Translations under genes and position numbers: made by a program
NCBI RefSeq assembly: GCF_003732275.1
Contig: NZ_MOBM01000019.1
Coordinates: 248,001-312,000, forward strand
DNA: 64,000 nt
Reading direction: 5' to 3'
Source: Pseudomonas frederiksbergensis
Lineage (GTDB): Bacteria > Pseudomonadota > Gammaproteobacteria > Pseudomonadales > Pseudomonadaceae
Shown here: piece after piece, positions 1 to 8,385 of the stretch
Layout of the letters: the number at the start of each line of letters is the position of its first letter
Numbering within the stretch: position 1 is the stretch's first letter
The notes under the pieces: generated by a model
The model's input: only the letters and a program-made list of their open reading frames with translations
What the model was told of the DNA's origin: nothing
Databases searched by the model: none

Positions 1-11
1 GCCAATTGCAT
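1..11 (-). CDS. waaG: Start of waaG (LPS core glucosyltransferase I), cut by window edge
   Basis: Only the first codons are present. On the minus strand an ATG overlaps the waaC stop by one base (TGATG) and reads Met-Gln-Leu. This matches the start I recall for Pseudomonas WaaG and the usual waaF-waaC-waaG order. The call rests on position and three residues only. Confidence 0.5.
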
Positions 12-1072
12 CAGCGCAGCTCCTCAGCCAGTAACAACGTGCTCAGTCGGCTCGCGACACGCTCGGGATTCAGACGCGTGAAGCACAGGGGCCACTCGCG
101 TTTCAGGTCGAACCGACGGGCATCGTCGGCCGTCGGTTGATAGGTGCATTTCTTTTGCAGGCACGGCGCGCAGGGGAAGTCGCTGGCCATGTGAATCTGC
201 GACTTGCCGTACGCGCCGGTCAGGCCAGGGTTGGTCGGACCGAACAGCGACAGGGTCGGCACGTCCAGCGCCGCGGCCAGATGACCGAGACCGGTGTCCA
301 CCGCCACGCAGGCTTGCGCTCCGGCCAGGACTTTGCCGACACCCGCCAGGTTCAGTTTGGGCAGCACTTCGACGTGCTTCATGTCTTTGGCTATGCGCTC
401 GGCGCGGGCCTTTTCGACCGGATTACCCCACGGCAGCTTCACCGCCACGCCGAGGTAACCCACCCGCTCGGCCAGCTCGCGCCAATAGGCTTCGGGCCAG
501 TGCTTGGTGTCCCAGGTGGTGCCATGGAGAAACACCACGTACGGATTCTTGCGCGGCAACTCCACCAGTCGCTCGACGTTCAGGCCGTAGTCGCCCAGCC
601 CTTTAGGCAGGTCATAACCCAGGGCCACCGCGAACAGCTGACGCACTCGCTCTACCGCGTGCTGCCCACGGGCCACGGCCAGACGACGGGAATAGAAACG
701 CGCGGCAATCGGTTCGCGGGCTGAGTTTTTGTCCAGCCCAGCCACCGGAGCTTTGGCGTAGCGAGTCAGCAAGGCGCTTTTCAGCAGGCCCTGGGCATCG
801 ATCACCAAGTCATATTTGGTCGCGCGAATGCTTTGCTTGAAGCGCTTCCATTCGCCACTCTTGATGGTCTGCCAGATGTTCTTGCGCCAGCGACGGATCG
901 CCACCGGAATCACCTTGCCCACGGCCGGGTGCCAGGTCGGAATCTCGGCGAAACCTTCTTCCACCACCCAGTCGAACGTGATGCCGGGGATCGCCCGCGC
1001 CGCGTCGGTCAACGCTGGCAGCGCGTGAATCACGTCGCCCAGCGAAGAAGTCTTGATCAACAGTACCCGCAA
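11..1072 (-). CDS. waaC: Lipopolysaccharide heptosyltransferase I
   Basis: WaaC adds the first heptose to Kdo of the LPS inner core from ADP-heptose, at the cytoplasmic face of the inner membrane. The 353-residue product opens with MRVLLIKTSSLGDVIHALPA, the family's N-terminal signature, and carries the GT9 donor-site motif VDTGLGHLAAAL in its C-terminal half. Length is normal. The start is a TTG placed one base after the waaF stop; no in-frame ATG fits the conserved N-terminus, so this start is well supported. It is the second gene of a waaF-waaC-waaG operon and overlaps the next start by one base. Confidence 0.95.
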   Translation of the reverse strand: MRVLLIKTSSLGDVIHALPALTDAARAIPGITFDWVVEEGFAEIPTWHPAVGKVIPVAIRRWRKNIWQTIKSGEWKRFKQSIRATKYDLVIDAQGLLKSALLTRYAKAPVAGLDKNSAREPIAARFYSRRLAVARGQHAVERVRQLFAVALGYDLPKGLGDYGLNVERLVELPRKNPYVVFLHGTTWDTKHWPEAYWRELAERVGYLGVAVKLPWGNPVEKARAERIAKDMKHVEVLPKLNLAGVGKVLAGAQACVAVDTGLGHLAAALDVPTLSLFGPTNPGLTGAYGKSQIHMASDFPCAPCLQKKCTYQPTADDARRFDLKREWPLCFTRLNPERVASRLSTLLLAEELR

Positions 1073-1073
1073 A

Positions 1074-2108
1074 CTATTTGACCTCGACCACAGTGCCCAG
1101 CAACCGCTGCAAGGCTTCGTTCACCGCTTTGGGCATGAGCTGGCGCAAGCAATTGTAATGACCGAAACGGCAGGTGCGATCGAAGCATGGACTGCATTCG
1201 ATGCCCAGGCGCACGATTTCGACATGCTCGGCCAATGGTGGCGTGAAACCCGGCGACGTCGAGCCGTACACCGCCACCAGCGGGCGGTTCAGCGCAGCGG
1301 CCACGTGCATCAGGCCGGAGTCGTTGGAGACCACCGCATCGGCGCAGGACAGCAGATCGATGGCCTCGGCCAGGGAGGTGTCGCCACTGAGGTTCACCGA
1401 CTCTTCACGCAAACCCGGAATCAGCCGCGCGCGAATGTCTTCGCCCACCGCGTGATCGTTTTTCGAGCCGAACAGCCAGACCTGCCAGCCTTCACGGATC
1501 TTCGCTTCGGCGACCTTGGCGTAGTGCTCGGACGGCCAGCGCTTGGACTCGCCGAACTCGGCGCCGGGGCACAGCGCCAACACCGGACGGTCGAGGGCCA
1601 GACTGAATTTGGCCAGTGCGCCGTCGCGGGTCACCGGGTCGATCTGCAGGCTCGGCCGTGGATACGGCTTCGGCAGCTCGGCGCCAGGCTCAAAGGCCAT
1701 GGCCATGAAGCGCTCGATCATCAGCGGGTAACGCTCTTTGTCGAGCGTACGCACGTCATTGAGCAGGCCGTAGCGGAACTCGCCGCGCCAGCCGGTGCGT
1801 TTCGGGATACCGGCAAAAAATGGTACCAGCGCCGACTTCAGGGAATTGGGCAGCAGGATGGCCTGGTCGTACTGACCGGCCAGGGATTTACCGATGCGCC
1901 GACGCGTCGCCAGTTCCAGCACGCCGTGGCCGAGCGGGAAGCTCAAGGCCTGGCGTACTTCGGGCATGCGCTCGAGAATCGGCCGGCTCCACTCGGGGGC
2001 CAGCACGTCGATTTCGCACTGCGGGTGGCGCTGCTTTAGACACTGAAAAAGTGTCTGCGCCATCACCATGTCACCGACCCAACTGGGCCCAACGATCAGA
2101 ATTTTCAT
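1074..2108 (-). CDS. waaF: Lipopolysaccharide heptosyltransferase II
   Basis: WaaF transfers the second heptose of the LPS inner core from ADP-heptose. The product is 344 residues from the chosen ATG (MKILIVGPSWVGDMVMAQ), the conserved GT9 start. An in-frame ATG ten codons upstream lies inside the leader and is not conserved. The C-terminal half has the GT9 motif SNDSGLMHVAAAL. It is first of the minus-strand core-LPS operon, directly followed by waaC. In P. aeruginosa, as I recall it, ilvE lies between glnE and waaF; here only a short gap with hairpins and a REPIN is found. Confidence 0.94.
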   Translation of the reverse strand: MKILIVGPSWVGDMVMAQTLFQCLKQRHPQCEIDVLAPEWSRPILERMPEVRQALSFPLGHGVLELATRRRIGKSLAGQYDQAILLPNSLKSALVPFFAGIPKRTGWRGEFRYGLLNDVRTLDKERYPLMIERFMAMAFEPGAELPKPYPRPSLQIDPVTRDGALAKFSLALDRPVLALCPGAEFGESKRWPSEHYAKVAEAKIREGWQVWLFGSKNDHAVGEDIRARLIPGLREESVNLSGDTSLAEAIDLLSCADAVVSNDSGLMHVAAALNRPLVAVYGSTSPGFTPPLAEHVEIVRLGIECSPCFDRTCRFGHYNCLRQLMPKAVNEALQRLLGTVVEVK

Positions 2109-2127
2109 GTGGTTTCCATAAACGAGC

Positions 2128-2149
2128 CGGGGAGGCATACGCCTCCCCG
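2128..2149 (-). terminator. Perfect 9-bp hairpin in the waaF leader
   Basis: CGGGGAGGC, a four-base loop, then GCCTCCCCG, ending 19 bases before the waaF start. On the minus strand it is followed by CTCGTTTATGG, a poor T-tract. It could be the terminator of a gene once upstream of waaF, or an attenuator. The inverted repeat is seen; the function is a guess. Confidence 0.4.
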
Positions 2150-2193
2150 CCTCGAGAATCCAGCACCTTCGGGGTGAACCGTCAGGTCATTTG

Positions 2194-2215
2194 GACGAGC
2201 CGATTGGGGCTCGTC
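2194..2215. other. 8-bp inverted repeat upstream of waaF
   Basis: GACGAGCC, a six-base loop, then GGCTCGTC. On the plus strand a run of five T lies seven bases beyond it, but no plus-strand gene ends here. It may be a remnant terminator in the gap between glnE and waaF. Confidence 0.35.
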
Positions 2216-2286
2216 GGATCAATTTTTGTGCACATCCATGCGATACAGCTTAGCTGCCTCAATCTACCAAACACCGCAGATCCAGT

Positions 2287-2374
2287 GTGGGAGCGAGCCT
2301 GCTCGCGATGGCGGCCTGACAGTCAGCATAAATGTTGAATGTGACGGCCTCATCGCGAGCAGGCTCGCTCCCAC
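2287..2374. repeat. REPIN, family 1 (GTGGGAGCGAGCCTGCTCGCGA)
   Basis: Two inverted REP copies begin and end with GTGGGA/TCCCAC and enclose a spacer containing AAATGTTGAATGTGA. The element spans 88 bases, as do three others of the same family in this window. It lies just downstream of the glnE stop. Confidence 0.9.
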
Positions 2375-2404
2375 AGAGGTATCAGGTGTTGCAAATATCC
2401 CGTT

Positions 2405-5344
2405 TCAGCTTAACCCCAGCTCGCGCCAGATCCGCATTACCTGCCGTCGTTCATCCACGAACTGGTCGCCCGGTATCACGCCGGCGTCCTTCTGCAAGGC
2501 CTCCCGGTGAGCGGCGGAGCGGTAAGCCTTATAGGCTTCACGCAACAGGCTGGCGTCTTCGGCGGGCATCAGCCCAACCTCCTCCAGCCCTTCCAGAATG
2601 CGGATATTGTCGGTATAGCGCAGCAATGACGGATGCGCTTCAGACCATGCCAGAGCCGCGTATTGCACCATAAATTCAATATCGACGATACCTCCGGCAT
2701 CCTGCTTGAGATCGAACGGCGCCGTGGCCTCGAAGGCATTTGCCGCCGTGCCCGCCGCAGTGCTCTTGCTGCCCAGATTATCGCGCATCTTGGCGCGCAT
2801 CTCGCTGACCTCCTGGCGCAAGGTCGGCAGGTCCCGCGGCTTGGCCAATACCGCCGCGCGAACCTTCTCGAATGCCTGGCCAACATCCTGACTGCCCACC
2901 AGCACCCGCGCCCGTACCAGCGCCTGATGTTCCCAGGTCCAGGCTTCGTTTTCCTGATACCGGGCAAACGCCCCCAGGGAACTCACCAGCAAACCGGACG
3001 CACCGGACGGCCGCAGGCGCATGTCCACTTCATACAGCTGGCCGGAGTTGGTCTGCGCCGTCAGCAAATGAATGATGCGTTGCCCGAGCCGGGTAAAAAA
3101 CTGTGCGCCGTCGATAGGCTTCGGCCCGTCGGTTTCGGCCTGCGGATCGCCGTCGTGGATGAACACCAGATCCAGGTCCGAACTGTGCCCCAATTCCAGA
3201 CCACCGACTTTCCCGTAACCGACAATGATGAAACCAGGGTCGCACAAGCTGCCGTCGGTGCGCAGCGGCGTACCGTACTTGGCCACCGTCTGGCGCCAGG
3301 CCAGGGCCAGTACTTGTTCGAGGATCGCTTCGGCAAGCCAGGTCAGGTAATCACTGACCTTCATCAAGGGCAGGCTGCCGGCGATTTCCGAGGCGGCGAC
3401 GCGCAAGCGGTGCGCCAGCTTGAAATGCCGCAGGGCTTCCATTTGCTGTTCGAGGTCGTCTTCGGGAATCCGCGTCAAACGCTCGCGCAATTCGGCGGCC
3501 AGTTCCGGCGCCAGCGGTGGCTTGAACAAACGGCCTTCATTGAGCAATTCGTCGAGCAGCAGCGGGAAGCGCGTGATTTGTTCAGCAATCCACGGGCTCG
3601 CGGCGCATAGCGTCAGCAAGCGGCGCAGGGCCCCGGGGTTCTCGGTCAGCAACACCAGATAGGCGGAACGACGCGCCACGGCTTCCACCAGCGGCAGTAC
3701 CCGCTCCAACACCAGATCGGGATTGGCGTGTTCCACAGCCTGAGCCAGCAAGCGCGGAATAAAAGCATCAAGGCGTTCACGCCCCAAGCGCTGCATGGCG
3801 CGCAATTGCGGACTGCCGCGCAGACTGGCCAAGGCTTTCAGCGCCTTGGAGGCGTCGGCGAAACCACCCTCTTCCAACTGACGGCACGCGGCCTCCTCGT
3901 CCTGGGCCTCTTCCCACAGCGGCAACCATTCCCCGCCGACCACCACTTCACTCTCGGTGCCGGCCTCTTCATCGGGATCGGCGATCACCTGAGCAAAGTG
4001 CCAGGCCACCCGGCCACGCCAGTACATCAGTTGTTCGTGGAACGCCGTCCAGTTGGCAAACCCGAGCATAAAGGCAATGCGCGCCTGATCCTGCGGGCCA
4101 TCTGGCAGCATCTGGGTCTGACGGTCGGCAATCGCCTGGATCGCGTGTTCGGTGTAACGCAGAAATTCGTAGGCTTCGCGCAATTCGCTGACCACCGCCG
4201 TCGGCAGGTAACCCTGGCCTTCGAGGGTGCTCAGTACTTTTAATAGAGGACGTTGCTGCAGGCTCAGGTCGCGGCCACCGTGAATCAACTGAAAGGCCTG
4301 GGCGATAAATTCGACTTCACGAATGCCGCCGGAACCCAGCTTGATGTTGTCGGCCATGCCCTTGCGCCGGACTTCCTGCTGGATCAGCTGCTTCATGGTG
4401 CGCAGCGCTTCAATGGCCGAGAAGTCCAGGTAACGCCGGTAAACGAACGGGCGCAGCATCTCTTGCAGTTGCGCGCCCGCCACTTGATCGCCAGCCACCA
4501 CGCGCGACTTGATCATCGCGTAGCGCTCCCAGTCGCGGCCCTGATCCTGGTAATACTGTTCCAGTGCATTGAAGCTCAGCACCAAAGCGCCGGACGAACC
4601 GTAAGGCCGCAAGCGCATGTCGACGCGGAACACGAAACCGTCGACGGTCATCGGGTCCAGCGCTTTGATCAGCCGCTGACCGAGACGAATGAAAAATTCC
4701 TGGTTATCCAGCGACCGTTTCACGCCGACCGTTTCGCCGCCTTCGGGGTAGGCGAAGATCAGGTCGATGTCCGACGACAGATTCAGCTCCACAGCGCCGA
4801 GCTTGCCCATGCCGAGGATGACCATCTGCTGCGGCTCGCCGCTACGTCGCCCGGTGGGCGTGCCGAACTGCTGGCAATGGCGCTGATACAACCACTGATA
4901 GGCCTGATCGATACTGGCATCGGCCATGTCCGAGAGGTCGCGACAGCTCTGGATCAGATCGGCCTGGCGAGTCAGGTCGCGCCAGATAATCCGCACTTGC
5001 TGGCGTGCGCGCTGGCGACGCAGGGCGCGACCAAGTTGGTCGTCGGTTTCGGCGGTGCTCACCGCCCTCGCAATCTGTGCGCACAACTCGCCCGGCGCAA
5101 AGGCGCGGTCCAGCTCGCCGGACTGCACCAGCTCCAGCAACATCAAAGGGTCACGCAGACTCTGTTCAATGACAAAGTCGCTGGCGGCGGTGACGCGGGC
5201 AAATTGCGCCCAGCGCTCAGGCGTCCAGGCAGACAGGCCATGATCGTCGGGAAGCACCGCGACGGCCGTACGGAACGACTGCTCGGCACGGGTGACGAAG
5301 GGCAGGAGTACGTCGGGCAGTTCGGCAAGCGAAGGGAGGCTCAT
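2405..5344 (-). CDS. glnE: Bifunctional glutamine synthetase adenylyltransferase/adenylyl-removing enzyme
   Basis: GlnE adenylylates and deadenylylates glutamine synthetase in response to PII and glutamine, setting ammonium assimilation. The 979 residues contain two nucleotidyltransferase modules. The N-terminal one (removase half) has LGMGKLGAVELNLSSDIDL; the C-terminal one (transferase half) has VGYGKVGGLELGHSSDLDL, each ending in the D-x-D metal motif. Length is normal for the family. The start is preceded by AAGGA at good spacing. It is divergent from aceE across a 384-base regulatory gap; the same glnE/aceE neighbourhood occurs in other pseudomonads. Confidence 0.96.
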   Translation of the reverse strand: MSLPSLAELPDVLLPFVTRAEQSFRTAVAVLPDDHGLSAWTPERWAQFARVTAASDFVIEQSLRDPLMLLELVQSGELDRAFAPGELCAQIARAVSTAETDDQLGRALRRQRARQQVRIIWRDLTRQADLIQSCRDLSDMADASIDQAYQWLYQRHCQQFGTPTGRRSGEPQQMVILGMGKLGAVELNLSSDIDLIFAYPEGGETVGVKRSLDNQEFFIRLGQRLIKALDPMTVDGFVFRVDMRLRPYGSSGALVLSFNALEQYYQDQGRDWERYAMIKSRVVAGDQVAGAQLQEMLRPFVYRRYLDFSAIEALRTMKQLIQQEVRRKGMADNIKLGSGGIREVEFIAQAFQLIHGGRDLSLQQRPLLKVLSTLEGQGYLPTAVVSELREAYEFLRYTEHAIQAIADRQTQMLPDGPQDQARIAFMLGFANWTAFHEQLMYWRGRVAWHFAQVIADPDEEAGTESEVVVGGEWLPLWEEAQDEEAACRQLEEGGFADASKALKALASLRGSPQLRAMQRLGRERLDAFIPRLLAQAVEHANPDLVLERVLPLVEAVARRSAYLVLLTENPGALRRLLTLCAASPWIAEQITRFPLLLDELLNEGRLFKPPLAPELAAELRERLTRIPEDDLEQQMEALRHFKLAHRLRVAASEIAGSLPLMKVSDYLTWLAEAILEQVLALAWRQTVAKYGTPLRTDGSLCDPGFIIVGYGKVGGLELGHSSDLDLVFIHDGDPQAETDGPKPIDGAQFFTRLGQRIIHLLTAQTNSGQLYEVDMRLRPSGASGLLVSSLGAFARYQENEAWTWEHQALVRARVLVGSQDVGQAFEKVRAAVLAKPRDLPTLRQEVSEMRAKMRDNLGSKSTAAGTAANAFEATAPFDLKQDAGGIVDIEFMVQYAALAWSEAHPSLLRYTDNIRILEGLEEVGLMPAEDASLLREAYKAYRSAAHREALQKDAGVIPGDQFVDERRQVMRIWRELGLS

Positions 5345-5550
5345 GGTCTATCCTTGATCGGCGTGTGAAGGGCTGCGTGTAGTGATTCGTGAAAATACGC
5401 TACCTGACTGACTGTCGAACAAAGGTTAGAAATAGCTGAATTTTGTTTATTTTTGGCAGCGATCATCAAGCCTTCACCTTTTTTGGTTGGCAAAAGACCA
5501 ACCTTAACGATTATTCTCACAACGCAGCCGGAGGCCACAAGCCAATCTTC

Positions 5551-5617
5551 TGTAGTTTTACTACTCGTCTATACATTCGAAAGGCTGAAATGCCCGATGA
5601 TTTGTAGTAAAACTACA
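5551..5617. promoter_or_regulatory. Two GTAGT-N3-ACTAC palindromes in the glnE/aceE gap (candidate GntR-type operators)
   Basis: GTAGTTTTACTAC (5552-5564) and TGTAGTAAAACTACA (5603-5617) are each palindromic, and their cores are exact reverse complements of one another, 52 bases apart. They sit about 110-180 bases before the aceE ATG in the 384-base gap 5345-5728. GntR-family regulators such as PdhR bind palindromes of this style at pdh promoters. The sites are seen; the identity of the regulator is inference. No gene was found in the rest of this gap. Confidence 0.5.
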
Positions 5618-5728
5618 CGCCGCCGGAACATACCTCTCGGCAATCCAAGAATTTATATCGTCTGCCCACAAGGCCAGTCGCAAACTCAGGCAACCGATTC
5701 TGGAAGCCTTTCCGCCCTGGAGCAAGCC

Positions 5729-8374
5729 ATGCAAGACCTCGATCCCGTCGAAACCCAGGAATGGCTGGACGCCCTGGAATCGGTTCTCGACAAAGAAGGC
5801 GAAGACCGTGCTCACTATCTGATGACCCGTATGGGCGAACTCGCGACCCGTAGCGGCTCGCAGCTCCCTTACGCCATCACCACGCCTTACCGCAACACGA
5901 TCCCCGTTACCCACGAAGCACGCATGCCTGGCGACCTGTTCATGGAACGCCGCATTCGCTCGTTGGTACGCTGGAACGCGATGGCCATGGTAATGCGTAC
6001 GAACCTGAAAGATTCTGACCTGGGTGGTCACATCTCCAGCTTCGCTTCCAGTGCGACCCTGTATGACATCGGCTTCAACTACTTCTTCCAGGCCCCGACC
6101 GACGAACACGGCGGCGACCTGATCTACTTCCAGGGCCACACCTCGCCAGGCGTTTACGCCCGCGCATTCATGGAAGGCCGCATCACCGAAGACCAGATGA
6201 ACAACTTCCGCCAGGAAGTGGACGGTCAGGGCCTCTCGTCCTACCCGCACCCATGGCTGATGCCTGATTTCTGGCAGTTCCCGACTGTATCCATGGGTCT
6301 GGGCCCGATCCAGGCGATCTACCAGGCACGCTTCATGAAGTACCTGGAAGCCCGTGGTTTCATCCCGGAAGGCAAGCAAAAAGTCTGGTGTTTCCTGGGC
6401 GACGGCGAGTGCGACGAACCAGAATCCCTGGGCGCCATCTCGCTGGCTGGCCGCGAGAAGCTCGACAACCTGATCTTCGTCATTAACTGCAACCTGCAGC
6501 GCCTTGATGGCCCGGTTCGCGGCAACGGCAAGATCATCCAGGAACTCGAAGGCGTATTCCGCGGTGCTCAGTGGAACGTGACCAAAGTCATCTGGGGCCG
6601 TTTCTGGGACCCACTGCTGGCCAAAGACGTCGACGGTATCCTGCAACGTCGCATGGACGAAGTCATCGACGGCGAGTACCAGAACTACAAAGCCAAAGAC
6701 GGCGCGTTCGTGCGTGAACACTTCTTCAACTCGCCGGAACTCAAGGCGATGGTTGCAGACTTGTCCGACGACGAGATCTGGAAACTCAACCGTGGCGGCC
6801 ACGACCCGTACAAGGTCTACGCGGCGTACCACGAAGCGGTCAACCACAAAGAACAACCAACCGTCATCCTGGCCAAAACCATCAAAGGTTATGGCACCGG
6901 TGCCGGCGAAGCGAAAAACACTGCGCACAACACCAAGAAAGTCGATGTCGACAGCCTGAAGTTGTTCCGTGATCGCTTCGACATTCCGGTCAAAGACGAA
7001 GAGCTGGAAAACCTGCCGTTCTTCAAGCCGGAACCCAACAGCGCCGAAGCCCGCTACCTGAGCGAGCGCCGCACTGCCCTGGGCGGTTTCGTTCCACAGC
7101 GTCGCGCGCAGAGCTTCAGCGTGCCGACTCCGTCGCTCGATACCCTCAAGGCGATCCTGGACGGCTCGGGCGACCGTGAAATTTCCACCACCATGGCCTT
7201 CGTGCGGATCCTCGCGCAACTGGTCAAGGACAAGGAAATCGGTCCGCGCATCGTCCCGATCATCCCGGACGAAGCCCGTACCTTCGGTATGGAAGGCATG
7301 TTCCGTCAGTTGGGCATCTACTCCTCCGTCGGCCAGCTCTACGAGCCAGTCGATAAAGATCAGGTGATGTTCTACAAAGAAGACAAGAAGGGCCAGATCC
7401 TCGAAGAAGGCATCAACGAAGCGGGCGCCATGAGCTCCTTCATCGCTGCCGGTACTTCGTACTCCAGCCACAACCAGCCAATGCTGCCGTTCTACATCTT
7501 CTACTCGATGTTCGGCTTCCAGCGTATCGGCGACCTCGCCTGGGCCGCCGGCGACAGCCGCACCCGTGGCTTCCTGATCGGCGGCACCGCCGGCCGGACC
7601 ACGCTGAACGGCGAAGGCCTGCAACACGAAGACGGTCACAGCCACATCCTGGCTGCCACCATCCCGAACTGCCGCACCTTTGATCCAACCTACGGCTACG
7701 AGCTGGCGGTGATCATTCAGGACGGCATGAAGAAGATGACCGAAGAGCAGCAGGACGTTTTCTACTACATCACCGTGATGAACGAGTCCTACCAGCAACC
7801 AGCCATGCCGGCCGGTGTAGAGGAAGGCATCATCAAGGGCATGTACCTGCTCGAGGAAGACACCCGCGAAGCGGCGCACCACGTTCAGCTGATGGGCTCC
7901 GGCACCATCCTGCGTGAAGTCCGTGAAGCGGCGAAGATCCTGCGTGAACAGTTCAACGTCGGCGCTGACGTGTGGAGCGTTACCAGCTTCAACGAACTGC
8001 GTCGCGATGGCCTGGCCGTCGAGCGCAGCAACCGTCTGCACCCGGGCCAAAAGCCTAAACTGAGCTACGTCGAAGAGTGCCTGAACGGCCGTAAAGGTCC
8101 GGTCATTGCGTCTACCGACTACATGAAGCTGTTCGCTGAGCAAATTCGTCAGTGGGTCCCGTCCAAGGAATTCAAAGTCCTGGGCACCGATGGTTTCGGC
8201 CGCAGTGACAGCCGCAAGAAGCTGCGTCACTTCTTCGAAGTCGATCGTCATTTCGTGGTGTTGGCAGCCCTGGAAGCTCTGGCTGACCGTGGCGATATCG
8301 AACCTAAGGTGGTGTCTGAAGCCATCGCCAAGTTCGGTATCAACCCGGAAAAACGCAACCCACTGGACTGCTGA
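5729..8374 (+). CDS. aceE: Pyruvate dehydrogenase E1 component, homodimeric type
   Basis: AceE is the thiamine-diphosphate-dependent E1 of the pyruvate dehydrogenase complex: it decarboxylates pyruvate and acetylates the lipoyl groups of AceF. The 881-residue product begins MQDLDPVETQEWLDALE, the conserved Pseudomonas start, after a GGAG ribosome site. The reading frame is open about 90 codons further upstream, but that part is not protein-like for the family and covers the regulatory palindromes. The ThDP/Mg motif starts at GDGECDEPESLG and continues through a conserved Asn-Cys-Asn segment. aceF follows after 11 bases, so the two are co-transcribed. Confidence 0.97.
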   Translation: MQDLDPVETQEWLDALESVLDKEGEDRAHYLMTRMGELATRSGSQLPYAITTPYRNTIPVTHEARMPGDLFMERRIRSLVRWNAMAMVMRTNLKDSDLGGHISSFASSATLYDIGFNYFFQAPTDEHGGDLIYFQGHTSPGVYARAFMEGRITEDQMNNFRQEVDGQGLSSYPHPWLMPDFWQFPTVSMGLGPIQAIYQARFMKYLEARGFIPEGKQKVWCFLGDGECDEPESLGAISLAGREKLDNLIFVINCNLQRLDGPVRGNGKIIQELEGVFRGAQWNVTKVIWGRFWDPLLAKDVDGILQRRMDEVIDGEYQNYKAKDGAFVREHFFNSPELKAMVADLSDDEIWKLNRGGHDPYKVYAAYHEAVNHKEQPTVILAKTIKGYGTGAGEAKNTAHNTKKVDVDSLKLFRDRFDIPVKDEELENLPFFKPEPNSAEARYLSERRTALGGFVPQRRAQSFSVPTPSLDTLKAILDGSGDREISTTMAFVRILAQLVKDKEIGPRIVPIIPDEARTFGMEGMFRQLGIYSSVGQLYEPVDKDQVMFYKEDKKGQILEEGINEAGAMSSFIAAGTSYSSHNQPMLPFYIFYSMFGFQRIGDLAWAAGDSRTRGFLIGGTAGRTTLNGEGLQHEDGHSHILAATIPNCRTFDPTYGYELAVIIQDGMKKMTEEQQDVFYYITVMNESYQQPAMPAGVEEGIIKGMYLLEEDTREAAHHVQLMGSGTILREVREAAKILREQFNVGADVWSVTSFNELRRDGLAVERSNRLHPGQKPKLSYVEECLNGRKGPVIASTDYMKLFAEQIRQWVPSKEFKVLGTDGFGRSDSRKKLRHFFEVDRHFVVLAALEALADRGDIEPKVVSEAIAKFGINPEKRNPLDC

Positions 8375-8385
8375 GGAGACACTCT

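Noticed and set aside
5453..5728. In-frame extension of aceE by about 90 codons
   Set aside because: It covers the regulatory palindromes, lacks a ribosome site, and the conserved N-terminus begins at the ATG at 5729.
5561..8251. 896-codon minus-strand frame over aceE
   Set aside because: Antisense shadow of a clearly identified gene, with no motif and no ribosome site.
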